Assembly (NCBI RefSeq): GCF_004135735.1
Contig: NZ_CP012670.1
Span: forward strand, 4,113,501 to 4,177,500
DNA: 64,000 nt
Origin: Sorangium cellulosum
GTDB lineage: Bacteria > Myxococcota_A > Polyangia > Polyangiales > Polyangiaceae
Direction of reading: 5' to 3'
The position numbers and the translations under genes were made by a program. The stretch's first letter is position 1. Every line of letters starts with the position of its first letter. A model generated the notes under the pieces. That model ran no database searches. It was not told where the DNA came from and was given only the letters and a program-made list of their open reading frames with translations. Positions 43,645-52,263 of the stretch are shown here, piece by piece.

Positions 43645-44460
43645 ATGGCCGAGCTCGTCGTCGCGTTCGTCTCGGACCTGCACTTCGGCCCGCCGGCGTC
43701 GTTCGGGGGCAAGCTGCGCAAGCTCACGGGCGAGGCGCCCGCGCTGACCCGCGCCTTCGTGGCGCGGATGAACGAGATCACGCGGCCCGATCTCGTCGTG
43801 AACCTGGGCGACGACATCGAGGACGAGGGGCCCGAGGCCGACCGGGCGCGCTACGGCGAGTGCATCGCCGCCCTCCGCGGCCTGGAGGCCGAGCTGTTCC
43901 ACGTCGCCGGCAACCACGACACGGTCCACCTGAGCGAGGCCGACCTGCTGTCGGCCTGGGGCAGGCCCGAGATCACCCGGCTGTACTACTCGTTCGACCG
44001 CGGCGGCCTTCATTTCACGGTCCTCCACACGCGCGAGCGCAAGGACCACGACATCTCGCTGGGGGCCGAGCAGCTCGCCTGGCTCGCCCAGGACCTCGCC
44101 GCGACCTCGCTGCCCACCGTCGTGCTGATGCACCACAGCGCGGCCGACCAGGATCTCCGGGGCAACCGCTGGTTCGAGGGGAGCCCGCACATCTGCCTCG
44201 TGCGTGAGCGGCGCGCGATGCGCAAGCTCTTCGAGGAGCACGGCGTGCTCGCGGTCTTCAACGGCCACCTGCACTGGAACCACCTCGACGTGATCCGCGG
44301 CATCCCGTACGTCACGATCCAGAGCCTCATCGAGAACCTCGACGACGACGCGCCGGGCCGCCCCGCCGCCGCGCACGCCGTCGCGCGCTTCGGGCCGAAG
44401 CGCATCGTGGTGGAGATCGAGGGCGCGGAGCGGGCGCGCTATCAGTTCGAGCGGAGGTAG
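43645..44460 (+). CDS. Calcineurin-like metallophosphoesterase
   Basis: A 271-residue cytoplasmic phosphoesterase with the five metal-binding blocks: SDLHFG near the start, VNLGDDIED, VAGNHDTVH, LMHHSAAD and FNGHLHWNH. It resembles class III cyclic-nucleotide phosphodiesterase relatives (CpdA-like), but the substrate is undetermined. Probably co-transcribed with bolA. Confidence 0.88.
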   Translation: MAELVVAFVSDLHFGPPASFGGKLRKLTGEAPALTRAFVARMNEITRPDLVVNLGDDIEDEGPEADRARYGECIAALRGLEAELFHVAGNHDTVHLSEADLLSAWGRPEITRLYYSFDRGGLHFTVLHTRERKDHDISLGAEQLAWLAQDLAATSLPTVVLMHHSAADQDLRGNRWFEGSPHICLVRERRAMRKLFEEHGVLAVFNGHLHWNHLDVIRGIPYVTIQSLIENLDDDAPGRPAAAHAVARFGPKRIVVEIEGAERARYQFERR

Positions 44461-44489
44461 GCGGCGCGGCCGATCCCTCCTTGTTGTGG

Positions 44490-44495
44490 TAGCGT
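44490..44495 (+). promoter_or_regulatory. -10-like TAGCGT, 6 nt before the NTPase start
   Basis: TAGCGT lies exactly 6 nt before ATG 44502 in the 41-bp gap after the phosphoesterase stop; no ribosome site is present, suggesting a leaderless message for the NTPase-TPR pair. Confidence 0.45.
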
Positions 44496-44501
44496 CGCGG
44501 C

Positions 44502-45896
44502 ATGTCGCGCCGGCCGATTTGGGAAGAGATCTACAATCGCTTCGACCCATTCCAGCCAGCGGCCGAGCAGGCCAGGCGCGCCGATCGTCCGCGGAGCCCG
44601 GCCGCGGACATCATCAAGCTGCTGCAAGCGCCGTTCGAGGGGACCCGCGCCCTCGTCACGGGCACGACAGGGACGGGCAAGTCGACCGAGCTGCTGCGCA
44701 TCGCCGAGGCACGGAGCCGCCACGACTTCGTCGTCGTGCTCGACCTGCAGCGGCACTTCTCCGACGTCGTCGGCGACGAGCAGGCGCTGCAGGACATCAG
44801 CTCCTGGGAGGTCGTGTTCCTCGCCGGGCTGGCCGTCGCGCGCGCCGCCAAGGAGCTGCTCCCTTATCCGCTACCGGACCAGCACCTCGAGGAGCTCGCC
44901 AGGGCGTGGCAGAAGGCCGCCAAGGCCGCCGACACGCCGGCGCCGCCGGCCCAGCTCGACCTCGGCGCGGTGGCCAAGACGATGGTCGTGCTCGCCTCCG
45001 CCGCGGCCCCGCTCGCCGCGCCTGCCACGGCCGCGGCTGCGGCAGGCACCACGGCAGGGCTCGAGCTCCTCTCGGCGGCGACGAAGGTCGCCGACGCCGC
45101 GACCGGCGCCCTCAAGTGGCAGCTGCCCATCGGGCGATCCCAGCGCCGGCTGCCCGACCAGGACGAGCACGCGCAGAACCTGCTCGGCGCGGTCAATGTG
45201 CTCGTCGGCTACGTCCAGTCGAAGCTGCGCCGCGTGCTCCTCGTCATCGACGGCCTCGATCGAATCCTCGAGTTCGAGCGCGCCGAGGTGCTGTTCCTTC
45301 GGTCGGAGCTGATCGCCCAGATCGCGTGCCGGATGGTCGTCGCTGGGCCGTTCGCGTTGCACTCGCACCCGGCGAAGGGCGCCATCCCCCGCTTCAGCAA
45401 GAACTGCGTCGTGTTCAACGAGCCGGTCATGCAGAAGGGCACGGAGTCCGAGCCTGGGCCGGGCGTCGGGTTCTTCTGCGACGTCTTCCGCCGCCGCACC
45501 GCCGATCTCGGCGTCCCCGATCTCGTCCCGAACGACCTGCTCGAGCGGCTCGCGTACTTCTCGGGCGGCCGCGTGCGGGACTTCGTCAAGCTCGTCCGCG
45601 CGTTGGCCGAGCAGGGCTGGGTCGACGACGCCATGCACGCCACCCAGCCGCTCGTCGACCGCGTGCTCGATGAGATGCGCCGGCTGCTGGAGACAGGCCT
45701 CGACGCGGGGCACGTCGAGGTGCTCGAGAGAGCGGCCGCCGATCCACGCCGCCTCATCCCGGCGGATCCCAGGGCGCGGGAGCTGCTCGACTATGGCAAG
45801 CTGCTCCCGTACCCGAACGAGTCGGAATGGTACTTCCCGCACCCGCTCCTGACGATGCACCTCGTGCGAACGACGCGCCCTGGCTCGCACGGCTGA
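44502..45896 (+). CDS. P-loop NTPase of unknown type, first gene of an NTPase-TPR pair
   Basis: A 464-residue P-loop NTPase. Walker A is GTTGTGKS (54-61) and Walker B is VLLVIDGLD with Asp250, unusually far apart. The gap contains an Ala/Leu/Thr-rich hydrophobic region (about 155-200) that could contact a membrane or form a helical hairpin. The N-terminal block IYNRFDPFQPA and sensor-like MVVAGPFAL are visible. The C-terminal half is helical, with YFSGGRVRDFVKLVRAL as in STAND/KAP-like NTPases. Its end overlaps the next gene by 70 bp. A regulatory or defence NTPase is plausible; no characterised family was recognised. Confidence 0.7.
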   Translation: MSRRPIWEEIYNRFDPFQPAAEQARRADRPRSPAADIIKLLQAPFEGTRALVTGTTGTGKSTELLRIAEARSRHDFVVVLDLQRHFSDVVGDEQALQDISSWEVVFLAGLAVARAAKELLPYPLPDQHLEELARAWQKAAKAADTPAPPAQLDLGAVAKTMVVLASAAAPLAAPATAAAAAGTTAGLELLSAATKVADAATGALKWQLPIGRSQRRLPDQDEHAQNLLGAVNVLVGYVQSKLRRVLLVIDGLDRILEFERAEVLFLRSELIAQIACRMVVAGPFALHSHPAKGAIPRFSKNCVVFNEPVMQKGTESEPGPGVGFFCDVFRRRTADLGVPDLVPNDLLERLAYFSGGRVRDFVKLVRALAEQGWVDDAMHATQPLVDRVLDEMRRLLETGLDAGHVEVLERAAADPRRLIPADPRARELLDYGKLLPYPNESEWYFPHPLLTMHLVRTTRPGSHG

Positions 45897-48148
45897 GCGG
45901 CATCCTCCGCCTCGCCCGGAAGGGCGTGCTCGTGCTCCTCGACGGAGCACGTCCGGAGCGGCTCGGTGAGCTCGTGCGGACCCTGCTGCCGTCGCACCCG
46001 CACCTGGAGGTCCACACGGACGCGGTGCGGCTCGCGCGCGCGGACCAAGGTGCGCTGGTCATCCTGATCCCGTCGCCGGACCAGGCGACCTGGCTCAACC
46101 TGGAGCGCCCGCTCCTGGCCCACCGTGCGCTGCGCGTGATCCTCTTCAGCGACCCCGGGACAACGACCGCGCTGGCCCGTCGAGCGCCGGATTTCTTCCA
46201 CTGGATCTCTCACCGCCTCGAGTGTCCTCTCGGGCCGCCGCGGCCCGCGGTGCGTGGGATCCAGCGCGCGCTCCTCTCGCGCGCCGCGGGGGTGGCCTGG
46301 AGCGGAGGCGACTTCGAGGCCGCGCTCTCGGCCGCGCTCCCGGGCCGCCATCTCAGGCGGGCTTCCGCGGCGCTCTCCTACGAGCAGATGGTCGAGGCGG
46401 CGAGGCCGAGTGGCAACGCATGGCTCGCGTGGACCGATGTGGATGGCCCGTTCCGTCTCCAGCGGGTCCGCTGGGCCATGGCGGAGGCGGGGCGGCGCGG
46501 ACGGTGCGTGCTGGTCGATCCGGCGGTCACCACCCCGGCCTTCGTGCCCGTGCACGGCACGCTGCTCAGCGTGCCGGAGGCGCGGACCCGCCTGGAGGAC
46601 GCGGGCGTGGGGCACGCCGGAAGGCTCGCTGCGCTCCTGGAGCTGGAGCCCGAGGCGGTGGAGATCGCCGCGGGGTTGCGGCGCATGGGCGTGAACGAGA
46701 CCGAGATCGAGGCGGCGGCAGCCGAGGCGGCCGATCCTGGCGTGGTCATGGCGGAGATGGCCGAGGGGCGCGGTGTCGTGATCGGGGCCGCGCTGCGTGC
46801 GCGGGCGTCCGGGGTGGGATCGCCGTCGCGCGACGCCGTGGAGACGGCGCTGCGGGAGCGGACCGGGGCGGAGCGCTGGGTGGAGGCGGCCCGAGGGGCC
46901 ATCGACGCAGGGGATGCCAGGGTCGCTGTGCTGTGGGCGCAGCGGGGCCTCGCGCTCGCGGGGGAGGATCCCAGGGCGCTGCAGGTCGCCGGGCGAGCCC
47001 TGCAGCGATGCGGCCGCTACGTCGAAGCCGCGGCGCTTTCACAAAAGGCGGTGCTCCTCGGGGAGGAGAGGCGGCAGACCCGGGAGGCGTACTATCCCGA
47101 TGCGCTCGTCGACTGGGCGTTCTCGCTGCTCCGGCAGGCCAGGCCCGCTGAAGCAGAGCGGCTCCTCCGGAAGGCGGTCGCGGCGGAGAGGCGACGCGTC
47201 GGTCGAGACCACACTGACTATGCGGTGGCGCTCCATGACCTGGCCATCGTGCTCCGGGACCGCGCCAAGCTCGAGGAGGCCGAGCGCGCGCTCACGCGCT
47301 CGCTGGCGATCGCACGGCGGAAGCTCTCCGAGGGACATGCCAACATTGCAACCGCGATGAGCGATCTCGGAAGCGTGCTGCTGGAGAAAGGGGAGTACGG
47401 CGCGGCCGAGGCCCTCTTGCGAGAGGCCTCAGAGCGCCTGGAAGTGTCCCCAGGGCCGGAACATCCCTCCACCGCAACCGCGCTCCATGGTCTCGGGCGC
47501 GCGCTGCTCGTGCAGAGAGAGTCTGTCGAAGCAGAAAGACTGTTTCGACAGGCTGCTAAGCGACAGGCCAAGATCTGGGGCGAAGAGCACCCAGCCTACG
47601 CCACCTCGCTGCACGATCTCGCGCGAAGCCTGGAGGTCCAGGGAAGGTACGACGAGGCGGAGCTGTACCTGCGCGAGGCGCTCTCGGTGTACGAGAGGTC
47701 GACCGGCCCCGAGACCCCCGCCTACGCGGCCTCCTTGCACGAGCTCGCCGGGATGATGCTCGATCGCGGTGAGTATGCAAAAGCCGAGAAGGCCTTGAGG
47801 CGCGTCATTGCGATCGAGCAGAAGGCTTTGGGGATGGATCATCCATCGCTCTGCCCGAGCCTCTGCGACCTGGCGCTGGCCCTGTGGCTGCTCCAGACGA
47901 ACGCCAGGGAGGCAGAAGCTCTGGCGCGGCGCGCTCTCGAGATCGCGATGGAGAAGCGCGGCCCCCGGCATCCGGACACGGCGCATAGCCTCTACATGGT
48001 CGCGTTCTTCCAGGCTGCGCGCGGAGACGCGAAGGCCCTGGAGACAGCTCGCCGTGCCCACGATGCCCTCGTCCACGCCGCCGGCCCCGATGCGCCCGCC
48101 GCGAAGGCCGCGGCGCAGCTGCTCGACCGGCTCGCGCGGTCCTCTTGA
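45827..48148 (+). CDS. TPR protein with unknown N-terminal domain, second gene of the NTPase-TPR pair
   Basis: A 773-residue protein. Residues about 20-135 form an alpha/beta domain (GVLVLLDGARPERLGEL, LVILIPSPDQATWLN, RVILFSDPGTTTALA, FFHWISHRLECP). A second alpha/beta region follows (about 135-260, with NAWLAWTDVDGPFRLQ), then a helical stretch. From about 370 to 750 run kinesin-light-chain-like TPRs (for example DYAVALHDLAIVLRDRAKLEEAERAL). TPRs usually sense a partner or ligand; the N-terminal part may be effector or NTPase-docking. ATG 45827 lies within the NTPase gene, implying tight coupling. No similar described pair is recalled. Confidence 0.75.
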   Translation: MVLPAPAPDDAPRANDAPWLARLSGILRLARKGVLVLLDGARPERLGELVRTLLPSHPHLEVHTDAVRLARADQGALVILIPSPDQATWLNLERPLLAHRALRVILFSDPGTTTALARRAPDFFHWISHRLECPLGPPRPAVRGIQRALLSRAAGVAWSGGDFEAALSAALPGRHLRRASAALSYEQMVEAARPSGNAWLAWTDVDGPFRLQRVRWAMAEAGRRGRCVLVDPAVTTPAFVPVHGTLLSVPEARTRLEDAGVGHAGRLAALLELEPEAVEIAAGLRRMGVNETEIEAAAAEAADPGVVMAEMAEGRGVVIGAALRARASGVGSPSRDAVETALRERTGAERWVEAARGAIDAGDARVAVLWAQRGLALAGEDPRALQVAGRALQRCGRYVEAAALSQKAVLLGEERRQTREAYYPDALVDWAFSLLRQARPAEAERLLRKAVAAERRRVGRDHTDYAVALHDLAIVLRDRAKLEEAERALTRSLAIARRKLSEGHANIATAMSDLGSVLLEKGEYGAAEALLREASERLEVSPGPEHPSTATALHGLGRALLVQRESVEAERLFRQAAKRQAKIWGEEHPAYATSLHDLARSLEVQGRYDEAELYLREALSVYERSTGPETPAYAASLHELAGMMLDRGEYAKAEKALRRVIAIEQKALGMDHPSLCPSLCDLALALWLLQTNAREAEALARRALEIAMEKRGPRHPDTAHSLYMVAFFQAARGDAKALETARRAHDALVHAAGPDAPAAKAAAQLLDRLARSS

Positions 48149-48189
48149 CGGCCCGAAGCGCATGGCCTTGACGGCCCGAAGCGCATGGC
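48144..48189. repeat. 23-bp direct duplication over the TPR gene stop
   Basis: CTTGACGGCCCGAAGCGCAT plus GGC occurs twice in exact tandem (48144-48166, 48167-48189). The TGA of the TPR gene is inside the first copy, so the duplication leaves the protein unchanged. Confidence 0.9.
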
Positions 48190-48206
48190 CCCGCCCGCAC
48201 GTGCGC

Positions 48207-48848
48207 TCAGCCGCCGCCGCCGTCGCCGGCGTCCTCCGCCTCGCCGGCTGGCGCCTCGTCCCCCGGCAACCGCTCCACCTCGGCCCAGAGCGCATCCAGA
48301 TCGAGCTCGAGCCCCTCGAGGCCCGGCACGACGAGCTTCCCCTCGGCCGCCGCGCGCGCGCGGGCATAGCGCCCATCAGGACCGAGCTCGTAAAGCTCGA
48401 CGAGCTGTACTTCCGGATCGACCAGGCAGTAGATCCGCACGCCGAAGCGAGCGTAATCATCGAGCTTGTCCACGCGGTCGCGCCGGACGTCACGCGGGCT
48501 CCGCGAGAGGACCTCGACCACGAGGACAGGCGGCGTGCGGGAGAGCGAATCGCGCCGGCGCAGCGGCGCGCCCGGGGCATAGAGGGTCACGTCCGGCTTG
48601 CGCCCTCTCCCGGGCGCGATCCCGAGCTTGTGCTCCGAGCCGAAGGCGAAACCGCCTCGCGCGAGCGCCCAGGCACGCAGCATGGCGTGAAACCAGCCCA
48701 CGACGAGCTCGTGCAGATGCGTCGGCACCTCTTCCTCCACGAGCCGGCCATCCACGAGCTCGCCCGGCTCATCCTCGTCCAGGTCGGCCCATTGATCGAG
48801 GGTCATGGGCGTCGGGAAGAGCGCCTCGGCTGCTCCTGCGGCCACCAT
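48207..48848 (-). CDS. Uma2 family putative restriction endonuclease (DUF820)
   Basis: A 213-residue PD-(D/E)XK-fold protein of the Uma2 family. The typical blocks are MTLDQWADLDEDEPGELVDGRL, GRGRKPDVTLYAP (catalytic Asp), PPVLVVEVLSRS (catalytic Glu) and KLDDYARFGVRIYCLVDP. The role of Uma2 proteins is unsettled. ATG 48848 is supported by TAACGT 7 nt upstream. It is convergent with the NTPase-TPR pair. Confidence 0.88.
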   Translation of the reverse strand: MVAAGAAEALFPTPMTLDQWADLDEDEPGELVDGRLVEEEVPTHLHELVVGWFHAMLRAWALARGGFAFGSEHKLGIAPGRGRKPDVTLYAPGAPLRRRDSLSRTPPVLVVEVLSRSPRDVRRDRVDKLDDYARFGVRIYCLVDPEVQLVELYELGPDGRYARARAAAEGKLVVPGLEGLELDLDALWAEVERLPGDEAPAGEAEDAGDGGGG

Positions 48849-48855
48849 CCGGTGG

Positions 48856-48861
48856 ACGTTA
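48856..48861 (-). promoter_or_regulatory. -10-like TAACGT, 7 nt before the Uma2 start
   Basis: TAACGT on the minus strand lies 7 nt before ATG 48848 with no ribosome site in between; member of the leaderless-type set. Confidence 0.4.
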
Positions 48862-48939
48862 CCACGCGGGCTCCGAGGGCGCGCTCCCCGGCGCCGAGCG
48901 CCCGGCGGTATTGCGCCGAACGTCTTCATCGCGCTCGGC

Positions 48940-49212
48940 ATGGCGGGCATCACCGGCAGCATGGGCCAGATGAACAGGTCGATCACCGTCGGCGCCGTGG
49001 CCAGCGCCAGCGGCGCGGGCGGCAGCGGAGGGGCATCGGCCGGAGGGCCCGGCGGCAGCGGGCCCCAGGGGCCCGGCAACCGCGGCGGCGGGGGCGGCGG
49101 CGACAGCCAGGGCGCCGGCCCGCCCAGCCCGGCGGCTTCCGCCAGCGGTTCGAGCGGGGGGCGCGTCGTGGAGCGCGTCGACCCGGACGGCGGCAAGACC
49201 GAGTATCGCTAG
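48940..49212 (+). CDS. Small Gly/Ser-rich protein, possibly a 3' fragment
   Basis: A 90-residue reading frame (MAGITGSMGQMNRSITVGAV, then Gly/Ser/Ala repeats, ending RVVERVDPDGGKTEYR). No ribosome site precedes ATG 48940, and protein-like sequence continues a few codons upstream (NVFIALG), so it may be the tail of a lost larger gene. Its stop overlaps the convergent gene's stop in a shared CTAG. Function unknown. Confidence 0.35.
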   Translation: MAGITGSMGQMNRSITVGAVASASGAGGSGGASAGGPGGSGPQGPGNRGGGGGGDSQGAGPPSPAASASGSSGGRVVERVDPDGGKTEYR

Positions 49213-50297
49213 AGAGCCATGAGGGGAGGAGCGGGCAAGGGGGCGTCGCGCGCCGGGATGAGCAGCTCCGTGTCCTCGATCCACAGCGAGAGGTAGGGCG
49301 CCGCGCGCCCTCTCCTCAGGAGCAGCACCAGGAACGGCCCGTCGCAGATGAAATTGCGCGGAAGGAAGCCGAGCCGTATCCCGCCGCGGGGCGCGGTCAG
49401 CGCGAACTCGGACTTGAGCAGGGCACCCTTGTCGTCGAGCCGGAACCGGATGGACTGGTCGGCCTGCGAGATGATGCGCTGTCGCGAGGCGAGCCGCCTG
49501 CCCGCGAGCTCGCTGAAATGACACAGGACATCGAAGTCAACGATGGGTATCTTCAGCGTGTCCTTCCTGCGGAGATGCGCGCCGCCCATCATCCGGCTCC
49601 ACGCCGAGGGCGTGGCGCGGGCGAGGACCTCCCGGGTGGTGGCGAGCAACGTCGCTCCCGGGGGGACGCGGGCGACGATCAGGCGGTCGTCCCGGGCCCG
49701 GGTGAGCAGCTCCACGACGAAGTCCTCGTCGGACCGGTGGTCGTGGACGACGACTTGCCTGGCCTGCTGCTTCCAGTCCGCCTCGTCCGCCGTCTCCCAG
49801 AGGCCGAAATGGCGCACGCTCCGCGAGCCGTTGAACTCGAGTCCGCCCCCCTCTTCCCTGAGGAGCGGCGTCGCGAACGCGAGGCTCTTGAACAGGTAGG
49901 CGTAGACGAACAGGGCATCTCCCGGCAGGCGCTCCGGGAGCATGCCGGGGGACGCCGCCCCCTGGAACTTGCGCGCGAGCTCGCGGCGGATCTCCGAGAG
50001 CACCGCGTCGCCCTCGCCCGCGCGGGCCACGTAGCTGTCGTCGTCAAGGTCGTCGCGGGTGAAGCGCGACGCCTCCCGGCTGAGCCGCTCGGCGATCTCG
50101 CACGGCCCGCCGAGATCCGGCGGCCCACCGCACAGCCGGAGGAGCTCGTTCCACGCGAGCTGGATCGTCCCGCAATAGAGGATGTTCTTCCCCGCCGCGT
50201 GCGGCTCGTCGGGGGCGGGGGCGACGACGGTGCGGAGGAGCGCGTCGGCGTCCGCCGTCAGGTAAGGCTCACCGCTCTGCTCGGCATGGCTCGGCAT
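49209..50297 (-). CDS. Unknown protein (362 residues)
   Basis: No family was recognised. The protein is soluble-looking, mixed alpha/beta, without signal peptide. Notable segments are GKNILYCGTIQLAWNELL near the N-terminus, FVYAYLFKSLAFATPL, a strand-rich second half, and PFLVLLLRRGRAAPYLSLWI near the end. The opening and closing blocks faintly recall a serpin-like arrangement, but the hinge region is not evident, so this is not asserted. ATG 50297 is preceded at 6 nt by TAAGAC and no ribosome site. Confidence 0.6.
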   Translation of the reverse strand: MPSHAEQSGEPYLTADADALLRTVVAPAPDEPHAAGKNILYCGTIQLAWNELLRLCGGPPDLGGPCEIAERLSREASRFTRDDLDDDSYVARAGEGDAVLSEIRRELARKFQGAASPGMLPERLPGDALFVYAYLFKSLAFATPLLREEGGGLEFNGSRSVRHFGLWETADEADWKQQARQVVVHDHRSDEDFVVELLTRARDDRLIVARVPPGATLLATTREVLARATPSAWSRMMGGAHLRRKDTLKIPIVDFDVLCHFSELAGRRLASRQRIISQADQSIRFRLDDKGALLKSEFALTAPRGGIRLGFLPRNFICDGPFLVLLLRRGRAAPYLSLWIEDTELLIPARDAPLPAPPLMAL

Positions 50298-50303
50298 ACC
50301 GCA

Positions 50304-50309
50304 GTCTTA
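50304..50309 (-). promoter_or_regulatory. -10-like TAAGAC, 6 nt before the unknown gene start
   Basis: TAAGAC (within TTAAGACT) lies exactly 6 nt before ATG 50297 on the minus strand, with no Shine-Dalgarno; member of the leaderless-type set. Confidence 0.4.
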
Positions 50310-50411
50310 ACACCGGCCGCCCGCGGGCTCCCAGCGACCGACGTCAGCCTCGCTGCGGATGCCGCCGCGTCCGGCGGCCTCACCGCATGCACGGTGGTCG
50401 ACGCGCGTCGA

Positions 50412-50825
50412 TCAGCGAAGCCGCTGGCCGCCGTGCGCTGCAGCGCCGTGGCCCGCCGCCGCGCCGCCGATGGGCGTCGCGGCGGCCACCATCTGCCGGC
50501 ACGCCTGGGCGCACCTGCGGCACTCGCGCGCGCAGGCTTGCATCTGCTGGTTGCCCACGAAGCGCTCGCAATCCGCCGCGCACACGTCGCAGATATCGGC
50601 GCAGGTACGGCAAAGGTCGAGCGACGTGGTCGAGCTCCGCAGCATGGAGTTCAGGCTCACATTGCAGATCTCGGCGCAGTCCGTGATGAGGCTCACGTGC
50701 TCGTGCTCGGTGTGCTCTCCTCCCATCCTGACGGCGAGGCTCGCCGTCTCGACGCAGATCTCATGGCAGCTCTGGCAGCTCCGGATGCACTCCTCGATCG
50801 CTTGCGTCTTGTTCTGAAGATGCAT
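50412..50825 (-). CDS. Cys-rich four-helix-bundle copper-binding protein (DUF326/Csp-like)
   Basis: A 137-residue cytoplasmic protein. Regularly spaced Cys occur along four helices: CIRSCQSCHEIC, CAEICN, CRTCADICDVCAADC and CARECRRCAQAC, with His in GGEHTEHEHV. This matches DUF326/Csp proteins, which line a four-helix bundle with Cys and store Cu(I). Absence of a signal suggests the cytosolic Csp3 type. ATG 50825 has GGAGGGG upstream. With the bufferin operon at 3-5 kb it indicates investment in copper buffering. Confidence 0.88.
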   Translation of the reverse strand: MHLQNKTQAIEECIRSCQSCHEICVETASLAVRMGGEHTEHEHVSLITDCAEICNVSLNSMLRSSTTSLDLCRTCADICDVCAADCERFVGNQQMQACARECRRCAQACRQMVAAATPIGGAAAGHGAAAHGGQRLR

Positions 50826-51209
50826 GATCCCCCCTCCTGATTCGCAGCGCGCGGCGCCCCTCGATGAAATGCGATGAAGGAAGCTCTGGCCTTCCGGTCG
50901 CCAGCGGCTCGTCAGGATCACCGAAGCAGGCCGCGCACACCCAAAGAGAAAAACGACGAGCAACCCGGAAGGTGTAGCGTCGTGAGCTGCTCAGTCAACG
51001 AAAGAGCACCGCGGGAGTCTTGCGAGCACGACGTCTCCACAGGACCTCTTCTGTTCATCCCGTCGGGTGGCTGCCCCGCACGCACCGCGCGGCGCCCAGG
51101 AGACGTCTCCTGGGCTCGCCAGGATCGGCGCGCCGTGGCGCATCGCCCGGTAGGCCGCCGCCGTCCCCTCGCTTCGGCGCGCGACGGCCGCGGGCGCCGG
51201 TCCGCCGCC
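50826..51209. promoter_or_regulatory. Upstream region of the copper-binding gene with a 22-bp perfect palindrome
   Basis: No gene is present. The strongest signal is the palindrome GCCCAGGAGAC/GTCTCCTGGGC, perfect over 22 bp at 51094-51115 with no loop, so it is better read as a dimeric protein-binding site than as a hairpin. It lies about 270 bp before the copper-protein gene and 95 bp past the CBS gene end. Confidence 0.45.
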
Positions 51210-51626
51210 TCAGGCGGGGCTCGGCGGGAGCGGGAGGACCCGCTTCACCAGGTAGCGCAGGATGTCCTGCGGGGTGATGATCCCGACGAGCCGCCCTTCG
51301 CGCACGACCGGCAGATGGTGAATCCGGTTCTCGCGGAGCAGGCTCATCACGTCGTCGGTGGGCATGAACTCGTCCGCGACGATGGGCGGCGCGCTCATCA
51401 CGTCCGCGGCCGTCATGCCCTCGTACTCCTGCCGGAGGAGCGCGCCGAGGAGATCCGTCTCGCTGACGAAGCCGACGACCCGGTGCCCCGCGTCGATGAC
51501 CGGCGCGCCGCTCAGGTTCTCGCCGGCGAACAGCTGCAACATGTCGGTGACGGGCGTGTCGTCTTGCAAAGCGATCACGCGCTCGGTCATCAGGTTGCGC
51601 GCATGGCCTTTCATGGTCCGCGGCAT
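51210..51626 (-). CDS. CBS-domain pair protein
   Basis: A 138-residue protein made only of two CBS motifs forming a Bateman module: ARNLMTERVIALQDDTPVTD with GAPVIDAGHRVVGFVSETDL, and AADVMSAPPIVADEFMPTDD with HHLPVVREGRLVGIITPQDIL. Such modules bind adenine nucleotides and regulate partners. ATG 51626 is chosen over an in-frame ATG nine codons upstream; ATG 51614 is also possible. It stands alone on the minus strand. Confidence 0.9.
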   Translation of the reverse strand: MPRTMKGHARNLMTERVIALQDDTPVTDMLQLFAGENLSGAPVIDAGHRVVGFVSETDLLGALLRQEYEGMTAADVMSAPPIVADEFMPTDDVMSLLRENRIHHLPVVREGRLVGIITPQDILRYLVKRVLPLPPSPA

Positions 51627-52263
51627 GTAATGATCAGGCCGCGGCGGCGTCAAGGGCGCGCGCCACCGCGGCGTCGAGGGCGCGCGCCGCGGCGGCAGAC
51701 GGCCGTGCCGCCGAGGCGGACGGCCGCGCCACGGAGGCCGCGGAGACAGACGGCAGCGACCGCAGAGGACAGACGCCTCGAAGCGGCCAGGCTCCGCCCC
51801 GACGGCAGGCGCTCCCAGGCGCCGCCCTGCCGCGCCGAGCGCCGGGGGCGCGGGCGAGCGAGGCCGCGCCCCCGGCGATCCGCTCCAGCGAGCACATACG
51901 GTCTGTCGCTATCCATACCTCCGTCCCCGGTGCGAACACCCCCTGTCGAGATTGCCGCGGACAGAGCGCATGTTTTCGCGTCGACAGCGCCGACAGAGCG
52001 TTCGTGCATCGACACAAAAAAAGAGCTCATTGCGTGCGCGTCGGTCTTTGCTGCGCGCGTCATCGGTGACATCTTTCCATTTGCGACAGCGATGGCGAGC
52101 GGCACAGGCCACTTCAACCCTGTGCGCTCTTCGCGGCTCGTCCAGATTGAACCACGATGTACGCACCGGCGATCGACGCGCGCGCTTCAGGTCGTGTCTC
52201 GGCGCCGGTCGTGTCGGGAGCTCATGGGCCCTCCGGCCCATCGGCACCCCAGGGGGCGTTACC
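51627..52263. other. 637-bp region without a recognised gene
   Basis: No convincing ORF on either strand. The left part (51640-51700) holds imperfect direct repeats of GGCGCGCGCCRCCGCGGCG type. The right 250 bp is less GC-rich and probably contains the promoter of the NALTS lipoprotein and kinase operon. Confidence 0.6.
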
